DNA of 54,673 nt, from assembly GCA_900547295.1 (NCBI GenBank), contig URGK01000006.1, forward strand, positions 1 to 54,673, written 5' to 3'. A program made the position numbers and the translations under genes. Position 1 is the stretch's first letter, and every line of letters starts with the position of its first letter. The notes under the pieces were generated by a model, which was not told where the DNA came from, ran no database searches, and was given only the letters and a program-made list of their open reading frames with translations. Of the stretch, positions 42,754 through 50,585 are shown piece by piece. The stretch is from an uncultured Eubacteriales bacterium (GTDB lineage Bacteria; Bacillota; Clostridia; Peptostreptococcales; Anaerovoracaceae).

Positions 42754-43547
42754 GAACATTAATGAAATATGAATTGAAATCAGTAGGCAGAGTGATGCTG
42801 CCGGTATACGGGGCGTTTATAGCAGTCAGCATATTGTTTGGAATAACGCTGTATGCAGGCGTTGGCAATGGCAGTGAGTCCTCAGCTATAACGAATATTG
42901 CCATGTCGGTGACAGGGATAGTATATGTACTTCTGGCAGTTGCGATATTTGTGTTTACTATAATACTGATTATACAGAGATTTTACAAAAATCTGTTGGG
43001 CAATGAAGGGTATCTGTGCTTCACACTTCCCGTAAATACTAATACGCATATTGCAAACAAGCTGCTTTCGGCAGTTATATGGGTTGTATGCGGAGCTGTA
43101 ATAGCAGGCATATCGGCATTCATACTGATAACAGTTTTTGTGACGCCGGGTGAATTGTTTACAGATATCGGAAGAGTGTTTGACGAGGTCAGACTTTATA
43201 TAAGTGACGGGCAGATTGCGCTTTATGGGGTAGAGCTGTTTCTGCTTATGATATTTGGCTGCGGCATGGGCACTGCCAAAATATATGCAGCAATATCAGC
43301 AGGGCAGCTGTTTGCAAATCACAGAGTTATTGGAGCAGTTGCGGCATATATAGTGTTTGGAATATGCGAAAGCATTCTGATTAATATTGCAGGCGCTGTG
43401 TGCGGAGATGTTTTTGATTTCGCAGTCAACAGCGCAGACGAGTTTGGTACGCTCTTTCTGTGGGGAATTGCAGCGCAGGCAGTACTGATTGCGGTATACT
43501 GGGCAGTAACTTATGTGATGCTTGACAGAAAGCTTAATCTGCAGTAG
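42747..43547 (+). CDS. ABC-2 type permease
   Basis: 266 residues with six helices. The GNEGYLCFTLPVNTNTHIANKLLSAVIW motif between helices 2 and 3 is shared with the permeases at 4777 and 5502. Partner of the preceding ATPase in a YtrA-controlled exporter. Substrate unknown. Confidence 0.88.
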   Translation: MLGTLMKYELKSVGRVMLPVYGAFIAVSILFGITLYAGVGNGSESSAITNIAMSVTGIVYVLLAVAIFVFTIILIIQRFYKNLLGNEGYLCFTLPVNTNTHIANKLLSAVIWVVCGAVIAGISAFILITVFVTPGELFTDIGRVFDEVRLYISDGQIALYGVELFLLMIFGCGMGTAKIYAAISAGQLFANHRVIGAVAAYIVFGICESILINIAGAVCGDVFDFAVNSADEFGTLFLWGIAAQAVLIAVYWAVTYVMLDRKLNLQ

Positions 43548-43650
43548 CAGAGGATCAGAAAAAGGGGTTAATATAGATAAAAAACAATTTGCCGGCAGGC
43601 AGGAAACGTGATATAATTACTACAGAAAATTTGTGTGAACTTTTCTGAGA

Positions 43651-43692
43651 GCGTTTTTTCGTCACACCATTTAGGGTGTGGCGTTTTTTCGT
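43651..43692 (+). terminator. Terminator framed by a 12-bp direct repeat
   Basis: CACACC (43663-43668) and GGTGTG (43675-43680) form the stem, followed by GCGTTTTTTCGT. The same 12 bases GCGTTTTTTCGT stand before the stem at 43651-43662. It lies 30 bases before the next start codon. Confidence 0.7.
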
Positions 43693-43723
43693 GAAAAAAA
43701 GAAATTTCAGGAGGCAATTTTAT

Positions 43724-44629
43724 ATGAAAAAAAATTACAAAATGCATGTGTTTGCGTTTTTTACAATACTGATATGGGGTTCGGCATTTCCTTTTACAAG
43801 GATTATCGGAGATCAGTTTTCATCGTATACGCTTGCGTGTGTGCGCTGCGTTGTGCCGGCAGTATTTCTGCTGCTGCTGGGAAAATCCTTTGCATTAAAA
43901 AAGCCGTTTTGTAAAACGGATTTACTGTGGTTTGCTATTACAGGCATGGGAGCATATTCTGCCTGCTCTCTGTTTTTTAATCTTGGACTGGAAACGCTGA
44001 CATCTTCTACAGCTTCTATGGTTACATCTATAGCTCCTGTACTTACGGCTATTGGCGTATGGAAAATATATGGTGAAAAAATCAGACCTGTCGGCTGGCT
44101 GTGCATATGCGCTGCATTTGCGGGAGTATGCATTCTTCTTCTGTGGCAGGGAAGTCTGTCCGGCGGCATCGGGATTTTATGGGAAGCGCTTTATGCGGTA
44201 GTGTTTGCCGTATACAATGTTATTTGCCGCAAGCTTGGCGAAAAGGGATATTCGCCTATGGATATAGTGACATGGAGCGCAGTATTCGGCGCTGTTGAAA
44301 TGCTTGCATTTGTTCCGGCAACTGTGTCGGATTTCTGTGAGGCAACAGTTCCTGCCGCTCTGGCAGTGCTTTATATAGGGCTTTTCCCGGCAGGCCTCGC
44401 CTATATATTCTGGAACCGCGCGCTTGATATGGCGGAAAACACAAGCACTGTGAGCAACTGGCTGTTTGTAATACCTCTGGTGGCTCCCGTGCTCGGATTT
44501 GTTCTGCTTAGAGAAGTGCCTGATATGGGAACGATAATCGGCGGCATCGTTATAATTGCCAGTGTGGTTGTGTTCAGTCTGAAAGGGGTTCCCGGCAGTA
44601 AACAGCTGGATGCTGAAAAGAATGAATAA
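43724..44629 (+). CDS. EamA/DMT-family exporter
   Basis: 301 residues from ATG 43724 (aggaggc). Ten helices in two EamA repeats: ILIWGSAFPFTRIIGDQFSS opens repeat one, and VVFAVYNVICRKLGEKGYSPMDIVTW opens repeat two, ending AENTSTVSNWLFVIPLVAPVLGF. DMT exporters move amino acids or other metabolites. The upstream terminator separates it from the ABC genes, so the 30 remaining bases must be served by a promoter within 43560-43690. Confidence 0.9.
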   Translation: MKKNYKMHVFAFFTILIWGSAFPFTRIIGDQFSSYTLACVRCVVPAVFLLLLGKSFALKKPFCKTDLLWFAITGMGAYSACSLFFNLGLETLTSSTASMVTSIAPVLTAIGVWKIYGEKIRPVGWLCICAAFAGVCILLLWQGSLSGGIGILWEALYAVVFAVYNVICRKLGEKGYSPMDIVTWSAVFGAVEMLAFVPATVSDFCEATVPAALAVLYIGLFPAGLAYIFWNRALDMAENTSTVSNWLFVIPLVAPVLGFVLLREVPDMGTIIGGIVIIASVVVFSLKGVPGSKQLDAEKNE

Positions 44630-44659
44630 GAAATATAGACAGTAGATACTAGAAAGCGC

Positions 44660-44705
44660 AGGGCTGTACCGATAGATTTCAATCTGAAAGTACAGCCCTT
44701 AATTA
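44660..44705. terminator. Terminator between convergent genes
   Basis: AGGGCTGTAC (44660-44669) and GTACAGCCCT (44690-44699); the loop itself can pair as AGATT-TC-AATCT. Confidence 0.78.
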
Positions 44706-45743
44706 TTACCATTTGTTATATACCTTCTCGGCAAAACCGATGAAGGCCTTTATATTTATTACAGTACCGTCATCTAAAACAGCCCTGCCTGTATACCTGC
44801 CGAAAACCTGATGCTGATCTGAACAAAGCAGTTTGAAGTCCGTTTTGGCGGCTCTGTCTATAACAGGTACGAAGTCCATTTCAAATCTGCCGTCATCGCT
44901 GGTGAAAGTCCAAGGGGACATATAGTCCTCTCTGCCGTTTTTCATAGGGATATTGAATTTCACCTGACTTATCTTGTGCGCCTTATTGTTATAGAATATC
45001 ATGTTTTCACTTGCGGCAGAGGTGTCACCGAAGCCATACCCTATATTAAACCCAAACGGTATGCCGTCTACGGCACCTGATGCGCTGCCCCAGTACCATG
45101 TGTTTTTGTAGGTCCATACGCCTCTGCCCCAGTCAAGACCTGCATAGGAGTTTTCCATGTCGAAGTAGTACATAGTGTCTGCCATAGACACATAGCCCTC
45201 TGCAGGCATACAGTTGATTTTCTGGTTATAGTAAAACGCCTTTGGCGCGTTTTTAAACGGCGTTGCTATTACCATTGACTCTGTTTCGGGACAGTGAACA
45301 GTTATATTTCCCTCGATAGGTCTTTTGTCGAGGAAATTGTCCATTTTAAAGGTCAGAATTCTTCTGTCGCCGAGATGTCTGAACGAAATCGTATAGCCCT
45401 TGCCCTCTGAAAACAGATTACCCTTTTCCGATGTGTGAGGTATGCTTTTTCTGCCGAAGGTAAAAAACTGCATGCGGCTTACAGTCTGCTCCCATGGATA
45501 TTCCTTACTGAAAGATATAAAGGAGATGCTGTCAAGCCCCATATATGAATTGTCCGCAATAGTCAGTGCCACGCAGAAATTGTCATTGATTATATAGTAA
45601 TAATCCCACTCCTTGATTTTAAAATGAGGGGCTTTGACTGCCTTTCTGTCATACTGCCAGTAGAGTTTTTTGGCAAAGCCGGGGCAGTTTAACTGACCGT
45701 TTTCGTCTAAAAGTGGAATGTGAGATGTTATTTCCTTTTGCAT
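44706..45743 (-). CDS. DUF2804 family protein
   Basis: 345 residues. The start EITSHIPLLDENGQLNCPGFAKKLYWQYDR and the segments APHFKIKEWDYYYIIND, ADNSYMGLDSISF and WTYKNTWYWGSASG match DUF2804, a beta-rich cytoplasmic protein related in fold to carotenoid/hydroxyneurosporene synthase-like lipocalins. Function unknown; a lipid or hydrophobic-ligand role is only an inference from the fold. It stands downstream of an EamA gene on the same strand with 70 bases between. Confidence 0.85.
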   Translation of the reverse strand: MQKEITSHIPLLDENGQLNCPGFAKKLYWQYDRKAVKAPHFKIKEWDYYYIINDNFCVALTIADNSYMGLDSISFISFSKEYPWEQTVSRMQFFTFGRKSIPHTSEKGNLFSEGKGYTISFRHLGDRRILTFKMDNFLDKRPIEGNITVHCPETESMVIATPFKNAPKAFYYNQKINCMPAEGYVSMADTMYYFDMENSYAGLDWGRGVWTYKNTWYWGSASGAVDGIPFGFNIGYGFGDTSAASENMIFYNNKAHKISQVKFNIPMKNGREDYMSPWTFTSDDGRFEMDFVPVIDRAAKTDFKLLCSDQHQVFGRYTGRAVLDDGTVINIKAFIGFAEKVYNKW

Positions 45744-45813
45744 TATCAGACCTCCGCTTTTGTAATTCTACTCAAATTATATTTCCGGCAGGCTGTTTTG
45801 TAAAGAGAAACCT

Positions 45814-46686
45814 TCAGCGCCTTGAGATAAGGCTGTCCGCTATCAGAGCCGCTATGATTATTCCGCCGCCTGCAAGTCCTGTGCCTGTAAGAGTCTCACC
45901 CAGCAGCAGAAATGAAGCAAATGCTGTGAGTATGGGCTGAGTGCACTGGAGCATTGCAACTGCAGAGGATGAAAGGCGTGTTACCGAAGCATTCTGTAGC
46001 AGATATCCTCCTATGGTGCATACGACAGCCAGATAGAGTATAACCAGCCACGCCCTGACATCTGCACCTGCAATAACATTCGTGTTATCAAATGCAAATG
46101 CCAGTATGATTGAGATAATCATAGTAACACCCATTTGAGCTGTCGTTATCTGAAAAACATTCATATTGCTGCCTAGAGCCTTTTCCGTAAACACCAGAAC
46201 TCCAGCAAGACACAGAGCATCAAGAACCGCAAGGGCTTCTCCCGGTCCGAAAGCAAACAGCCCGCCGTTACAGCACAGCAGAAACAGTCCTCCTATGGCG
46301 ACAAGCTGAACCGGTAGTTTTCTGATCTGATATTTCCTGCGAAGCACGAGGCTCTGCAGCAGCGGAGCAAACAGTACAGGCATTGACATAATAAAGCCTA
46401 CATTGGTTGCAGTTGTAATATTAAGAGCGATATTGCAGGTTATGTATGCTCCGGCACAGCAGAGCGCGGAGGGCAGCCATACGGCTGATTTGAGCCAGAG
46501 AGTGTCTGCAAATATATGCTTTCTGAAAACCATCAGGAAAAGCACAGTTGATATGGTAAACCTGAGGGCAATAAGCCACAGGGGCGTTATGGTTTCATAG
46601 GCTGTCTTGGTAAGGGGATTTCCGAAGCCGTATATTAAACTCTGTATCAGAATAAACAATATATATTTCAGATTTCTGTCCTGCAT
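45814..46686 (-). CDS. EamA/DMT-family transporter
   Basis: 290 residues, ten helices, two EamA repeats: SLIYGFGNPLTKTAYETITPLWLIALRF and GEALAVLDALCLAGVLVFTEKAL, ending TQPILTAFASFLLLGETLTGTGLAGGGII. Start ATG 46686. Divergent from the PadR operon with 147 bases between. The substrate cannot be told; it is a different lineage from the EamA gene at 43724. Confidence 0.9.
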   Translation of the reverse strand: MQDRNLKYILFILIQSLIYGFGNPLTKTAYETITPLWLIALRFTISTVLFLMVFRKHIFADTLWLKSAVWLPSALCCAGAYITCNIALNITTATNVGFIMSMPVLFAPLLQSLVLRRKYQIRKLPVQLVAIGGLFLLCCNGGLFAFGPGEALAVLDALCLAGVLVFTEKALGSNMNVFQITTAQMGVTMIISIILAFAFDNTNVIAGADVRAWLVILYLAVVCTIGGYLLQNASVTRLSSSAVAMLQCTQPILTAFASFLLLGETLTGTGLAGGGIIIAALIADSLISRR

Positions 46687-46764
46687 TTTGTGTTGTCCTT
46701 TGTATATGTAGATTTTCCGTATGATATTATATATTCCTTTAAGCCTTTAGTAAAGAAAAATGTG

Positions 46765-46820
46765 TTGACAATATCGAACTTCGATATTATACTGAAGATG
46801 AAATATCGAATGTCGATATT
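46765..46820 (+). promoter_or_regulatory. PadR promoter with two operator dyads
   Basis: TTGACA (46765-46770), 17-base spacer, TATACT (46788-46793). The spacer is the palindrome AATATCGAA-C-TTCGATATT (46770-46788); a second, AATATCGA-ATG-TCGATATT, lies at 46802-46820. The centres are 32 bases apart, three helical turns, allowing cooperative binding on one face. Confidence 0.87.
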
Positions 46821-46833
46821 GAGAGGAGGAGCA

Positions 46834-47142
46834 ATGTCAAAAAAAGCGCTTGATACATTAACAGAAACAATGTTTTATGTCCTGATGGCTTTCAGCAGAC
46901 AGGATATGTGCGGTACAGAGATCGCAGGCTATGTGAGAGATATCACAGGCGGCAGAGTATCTATGGGACCCGGCACTCTTTACACCATACTGTCGAATTT
47001 TCAGAAAGAGGGCCTTATAGACAGAGTTTCCTCAGAGGGCAGGAAAATAACATACAGCATTACAGAAACCGGCAGGGGTATTTACGAAGCCGAGATTAAC
47101 AGGCTGAAACAGTGCATAGCAGATGCATGCGGGGAGGAGTAG
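46834..47142 (+). CDS. PadR-family regulator
   Basis: 102 residues from ATG 46834 (gaggagga). SKKALDTLTETMFYVLMAFSRQDMCGTEIAGYVRDITGGRVSMGPGTLYTILSNFQKEGLIDRVSSEGRKITYSITETG is the PadR winged helix; the C-terminal helix is short (PadR-s1 type). It controls the operon of two DUF2812 proteins through the adjacent dyads. The stop is four bases before the next start. Confidence 0.93.
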   Translation: MSKKALDTLTETMFYVLMAFSRQDMCGTEIAGYVRDITGGRVSMGPGTLYTILSNFQKEGLIDRVSSEGRKITYSITETGRGIYEAEINRLKQCIADACGEE

Positions 47143-47146
47143 CGTT

Positions 47147-47818
47147 ATGGCAGGAAACACAGTAAGAAAAATAGCGCCGTTTATAGATACGGATATATTT
47201 GCGGCAGAAAGCTGGCTTTCGGATATGGCTGCAAAGGGACTCTTTTTTAAAGAAGGCGCTTTCTGGTGGAATTTGGTATTTGAAAAGGGAGAGCCTGCAA
47301 AGAGAAGATACAGGCTTGTTCCGGCAGAACCGATGGAGCTTTATACAATAACCACAGGGGAAATGTCTGTATATGAGTCGGCAGGCTGGCATTATGCTGG
47401 AGTATATCAGGGATGCAGCAGCCGGGTATTTTACACAGAAGATGAAAACGCCGAAGAAATATATACAGACAGCGAGGGTCTTGAGTTCTTTTACAAAAGA
47501 CAGCGAAGCAAGGTCCTGCTGCCGTCAGTTCTGATGATAGCTCTTTTGATATTTGATGTATATCTATTTTGCTTCAAAGGTGACAGGCCTGCTGTGCTTG
47601 AGGGAATAAACGGTGCGGGTGCGATATATATACTGGCTGGTACAGTATTGACAGCTATTTATGCTGCTGCATCAGCGGCAAATATAATATCATTAAAAAA
47701 GAAGCTCAAAAGCGGGCAGATAAGCCACGATGTGAAATACAGCGGGAGGCTGATATTTGGCAAAGCTGTCACAATTGTACTTATGGTGTATACGCTTTTA
47801 CTGATAATGATAATTTAA
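47147..47818 (+). CDS. DUF2812 membrane protein (first copy)
   Basis: 223 residues. Start ATG 47147 after ggggagg. N-terminal soluble region of DUF2812 (FIDTDIFAAESWLSDMAAKGLFFKEG, YRLVPAEP, GWHYAGVYQGCSSRVFYTEDENAEEIYTD, ~10-120), then two helices (~128-190) and a charged loop with a last helix. PadR-DUF2812 pairs are widespread in Firmicutes and thought to respond to envelope stress or antimicrobial compounds; function unproven. Confidence 0.88.
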   Translation: MAGNTVRKIAPFIDTDIFAAESWLSDMAAKGLFFKEGAFWWNLVFEKGEPAKRRYRLVPAEPMELYTITTGEMSVYESAGWHYAGVYQGCSSRVFYTEDENAEEIYTDSEGLEFFYKRQRSKVLLPSVLMIALLIFDVYLFCFKGDRPAVLEGINGAGAIYILAGTVLTAIYAAASAANIISLKKKLKSGQISHDVKYSGRLIFGKAVTIVLMVYTLLLIMII

Positions 47819-47862
47819 GCATCAGATGGGCATGACAGAAACTTATGGAGAGGAGCAGCCTT

Positions 47863-48558
47863 ATGGGAAAAAATACAGTAAGGAAATTAACACCGTTTAT
47901 AGATAACGATATATTCGCGGCAGAAAGCTGGCTTTCGGATATGGCGGCTAAAGGACTGTTTTTTAAGGATAGCAGCATGTGGCAGCATGTGATATTTGAA
48001 AAGGGAGAGCCCGCAAAGAGAAAATACAGGCTGGTACCGGCCGGGTTTGTTGAAATCTCTATGATAAGTGAAGAAGAAAAAGAGATATACAGCTCAGCAG
48101 GCTGGCATTACGCAGGAGTATTTCAGCAGTGCGGCAGCCGCGTTTTTTATACGGACGATGTGAACGCGGAGGAAATATATACAGACAGTGACGGACTTGA
48201 TTTCTTTTACAAAAAACAGAGAATAAAAGTATTGCAGCCGGCAATTGTAGCTGCAGTACTTCTGGGAGCATGGGTGTATGGATATACCGGCACCGATATG
48301 TCTCTGATGCCGGGAAGCTTTGCAGCCGGTATGATCTGCCTGCTGGCAGCAGGACTGCTTCTTGCAGCTTATGCGGTTTTGTCGGCAGCGAATGTAGTAT
48401 CACTGAGAAATAAACTCAGAAGCGGGCAGATAAAGCATGATGTCAGGTACGGCTGGAGGCTGATAATCGGCAGGGCCGTAGTAATCACCCTTATACTCAC
48501 GATGATTTTCAAATGGCTGGCGCCGGTTATAGAGGGCATTATTCTGGCATGGCAGTAA
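47863..48558 (+). CDS. DUF2812 membrane protein (second copy)
   Basis: 231 residues, a tandem paralogue of the previous gene with the same layout and near-identical blocks (FAAESWLSDMAAKGLFFKDS, FEKGEPAKRKYRLVPAG). Start ATG 47863; the ATG at 47845 overlaps the ggagagg site. The C-terminal membrane part is less alike than the N-terminal domain, so the duplicated proteins may form a heteromeric complex. Ends the operon. Confidence 0.88.
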   Translation: MGKNTVRKLTPFIDNDIFAAESWLSDMAAKGLFFKDSSMWQHVIFEKGEPAKRKYRLVPAGFVEISMISEEEKEIYSSAGWHYAGVFQQCGSRVFYTDDVNAEEIYTDSDGLDFFYKKQRIKVLQPAIVAAVLLGAWVYGYTGTDMSLMPGSFAAGMICLLAAGLLLAAYAVLSAANVVSLRNKLRSGQIKHDVRYGWRLIIGRAVVITLILTMIFKWLAPVIEGIILAWQ

Positions 48559-48597
48559 AAACGGATATCCGATTGAATTTGCATCGTAGTATGTGTA

Positions 48598-48620
48598 TCT
48601 CAAGTTCTGAAGTAAAAATA
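48598..48620 (+). repeat. Intergenic direct repeat, copy 1
   Basis: ATCTCAAGTTC-T-GAAGTAAAAAT; second copy at 49432-49454 with C at the variable position. Lies directly after the DUF2812 operon. Confidence 0.7.
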
Positions 48621-48624
48621 ATGC

Positions 48625-48655
48625 AGCCCGGTAATATCAACGGGCTATGCGTTTT
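48625..48655 (+). terminator. Hairpin after the DUF2812 operon
   Basis: AGCCCG (48625-48630) and CGGGCT (48641-48646), then a short T run (gttttag). Moderate terminator. Confidence 0.55.
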
Positions 48656-48774
48656 AGGTATATGGCGTATTTAAGCAAGAAAAAATTTTTAGCATTTCAG
48701 AAGCTGCCTTTCAAGGCTGCCGATACATGTCTTAAACAAGACACTGATTTCCGGAAATAATTTAACACAGACAA

Positions 48775-48823
48775 AGAAGCTGTCGATTCCGATAAATAAG
48801 GTACGACAGCTTCTGTTGTTTTA
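48775..48823 (+). terminator. Strong hairpin with forward T tail
   Basis: AGAAGCTGTCG (48775-48785) and CGACAGCTTCT (48804-48814), perfect 11-bp stem, then TTGTTTT. It lies beside the stop of the reverse-strand lipoprotein gene and may serve both directions. Confidence 0.7.
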
Positions 48824-49189
48824 TTATTGAGTCATATCCACGAATATGCCCGCAGGGCTGATGCTTCCGGCTTTTTCATTGCCATCCTCATCAGGGCCAT
48901 ATCTGATTATCAGATATGAACCATCTTCAGGTCCCTTGAATTTGGCTGCGGTAAAGCCTTCTCCCATCTGTTCGGACAACTTCTTGTCGACTTCTCCTTT
49001 TACATCAAGAAATTCTTCCGTTTCCTTTAAGCTCATGGAGCTCCAGTCGGCATCGAGCAGTTCTGCATATTTTTCTTCAGTTACATAGTTTTCAGGGTCG
49101 ATTTCTTTCTCCCCGCAGGCTGTAAATGACAGTGCAAGAACCAGCACAGCTATAACTGCAATAAGTTTTTTGATAAAACTTCTGTTCAT
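48824..49189 (-). CDS. Small secreted lipoprotein of unknown function
   Basis: 121 residues from ATG 49189 (aggagg). Lipoprotein signal KKLIAVIAVLVLALSFTACG with the lipobox Cys at residue 25. The mature part is acidic (EKEIDPENYVTEEKYAELLDADW), probably a single small domain ending ISPAGIFVDMTQ. No family recognised. It has no operon partner. Confidence 0.75.
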   Translation of the reverse strand: MNRSFIKKLIAVIAVLVLALSFTACGEKEIDPENYVTEEKYAELLDADWSSMSLKETEEFLDVKGEVDKKLSEQMGEGFTAAKFKGPEDGSYLIIRYGPDEDGNEKAGSISPAGIFVDMTQ

Positions 49190-49486
49190 AATTCCTCCTT
49201 TCGTACAGCATAATGTTTAAATTACTGTTTTTATAATATTATAGTTTTTTTATTCATTTAACATGAACCAAAAGATCTGTTTTTAACCGTATTTTACAAA
49301 AAAGCATACCATTGCAGCAGGAATCTTTCTATGTAATTGATTGTATTCCTCTTCTCCGGTCCCCTGACTAATCTTAATCTGTTTCTCTGAGCGCATTATC
49401 TGATTTTAACAGAAATTTTTTACATTTTTAAATCTCAAGTTCCGAAGTAAAAATGGCTTATTTTTAAATAAGAGAAAATTTTCAGT
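49190..49486. other. Gene-free stretch with the second direct-repeat copy
   Basis: No coding frame. It includes the promoter of the lipoprotein gene (reverse strand, AT-rich 49215-49260) and the direct-repeat copy ATCTCAAGTTC-C-GAAGTAAAAAT at 49432-49454. Confidence 0.5.
49432..49454 (+). repeat. Intergenic direct repeat, copy 2
   Basis: Matches 48598-48620 at 22 of 23 bases. It lies about 30 bases before the structured RNA-like region. Confidence 0.7.
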
Positions 49487-49640
49487 ACCGTAAGGTATCA
49501 GCCGGGCAGTAGTGGTTGAAGCAGGAAGCTCCGACTTCTAAGCGAAGTGAAAGTCGGAGTAGTTCACTTCACAGTACAACTGAAATTAAAGGAAGCTGCA
49601 TACCTTATGGCAGGGTATTCGGCTTCCTTGTTTTTATTTG
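49487..49640 (+). ncRNA. Structured RNA-like region resembling an IS605 right end/omega-RNA, no tnpB
   Basis: Hairpin TACC-GTAA-GGTA, then GGTTGAAGCAGGAAG leading to the stem CTCCGACTT (49529-49537)/AAGTCGGAG (49551-49559) with inner CTTC-TAAGC-GAAG, followed by TAGTTCAC. The pattern GAAGC-stem-GTAGTTCA resembles the right ends of IS200/IS605 elements, which form the scaffold of TnpB guide RNAs. A terminator hairpin AAGGAAGC (49589-49596)/GCTTCCTT (49622-49629), itself containing ATACC/GGTAT, with a T tail follows. No tnpA or tnpB is present. It may be a remnant, a MITE or a stand-alone RNA. Confidence 0.45.
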
Positions 49641-49741
49641 TTTGTAGGAGAGGAACTGTGAATAATAACTGTCTGAGCAAGGTACATTATTCAGGTTGAT
49701 TATATAGCATACAGTATTATGGATTAAGGTGTTTGGACAAA

Positions 49742-49770
49742 AGAAGCAACTCATATAAGGAGCTGCTTCT
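49742..49770 (-). terminator. Terminator of the XRE regulator gene
   Basis: AGAAGCAACTC and GAGCTGCTTCT pair with one A-C mismatch; on the reverse strand CTTTTG follows. Confidence 0.6.
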
Positions 49771-50083
49771 ATTCTTCTTTTTTGAATTCGTAAATAATGT
49801 TAGAAACTATATTCTTCTGATCGGGTGTGAGAGCAACCCATGAGTCAAACATAGCCTTCTGTTCAGGAGTAAGATGTACCATAGTCTGGTTATCAGCAAA
49901 AAACTGGGCTAAGGTAATGCCAAAAGCATTGCATATGGACTCAAGAGTTACAACTGAAGGAACCGTATTCCTGCTCCTTATATTTGCAATGGTAGAAGAT
50001 GAAAGCTTTGAATTCTGAGCCAGCCTGTAGTCGCTCCAGCCGCGTTCTTTCATTAAATCATCTAATCTTTTAAGAACATCCAT
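49769..50083 (-). CDS. XRE-family HTH regulator
   Basis: 104 residues. Cro/CI-type HTH: VLKRLDDLMKERGWSDYRLAQNSKLSSSTIANIRSRNTVPSVVTLESICNAFGITLAQFFA (~3-65), then a short tail VHLTPEQKAMFDSWVALTPDQKNIVSNIIYEF of two helices. The tail motif (LTPEQ...W..L...QK) is common in Firmicutes stand-alone XRE regulators. Start ATG 50083 with aaggag on the reverse strand. No obvious target; possibly a remnant of an element. Confidence 0.88.
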   Translation of the reverse strand: MDVLKRLDDLMKERGWSDYRLAQNSKLSSSTIANIRSRNTVPSVVTLESICNAFGITLAQFFADNQTMVHLTPEQKAMFDSWVALTPDQKNIVSNIIYEFKKEE

Positions 50084-50585
50084 ATAGGTAAAAATCTCCT
50101 TTTACATATATTTTATTGGCGAATATTGGCATAAAATAGTGTTATTTTGTAATAAATATATTGCTCAAATGAATACTATGTGATAAAATGATGAAGAAAC
50201 ATATGAATATACACATGATTTCACAATTGAAAAAAGCTGAACAGGCAGATACAGATTATCAGAATCTGAAATATTTAAATTATGCGGACCAATGAATTTC
50301 CTATATGCAGACAACCTTGTTCGGGGGAATATGAACATGGTATCTGACAATAGGGCATCTATGGTTTATCTGCCGGTGACGTGAGTTTCTGGAGGGTACT
50401 TTTTTTAAATCAAGCGGGGACGCTGCAGGCAGCAGCAATGTGTGATACATATTACACCGGATTAAGGATTAATCATAGGAGCAGCAGGATAGCTGCTGGA
50501 ATTCAGGGTCCGTTTTTGTGTACTCAAAATACGGGAATAAGGAAATGAAAATTAATCAAATATATATTAAGAAAGGTTGCAGGAA
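50084..50585. other. Gene-free stretch before the Lgt-like gene
   Basis: No credible coding frame on either strand. A hairpin CAGCAG (50482-50487)-GATAG-CTGCTG (50493-50498) and the dyad GTGTGATACATATTACAC near 50440-50457 suggest a leader or operator, and seven Ts at about 50400-50407 end an upstream structured section. No known riboswitch core was recognised. Confidence 0.4.

Noticed and set aside
50165..50350. Small reverse frame after the XRE gene
   Set aside because: No ribosome site; low-complexity Tyr/Ser/Phe-rich translation.
50330..50530. Riboswitch before the Lgt-like gene
   Set aside because: Only short hairpins; none of the conserved cores I know (purine, c-di-GMP, guanidine, SAM) could be placed.
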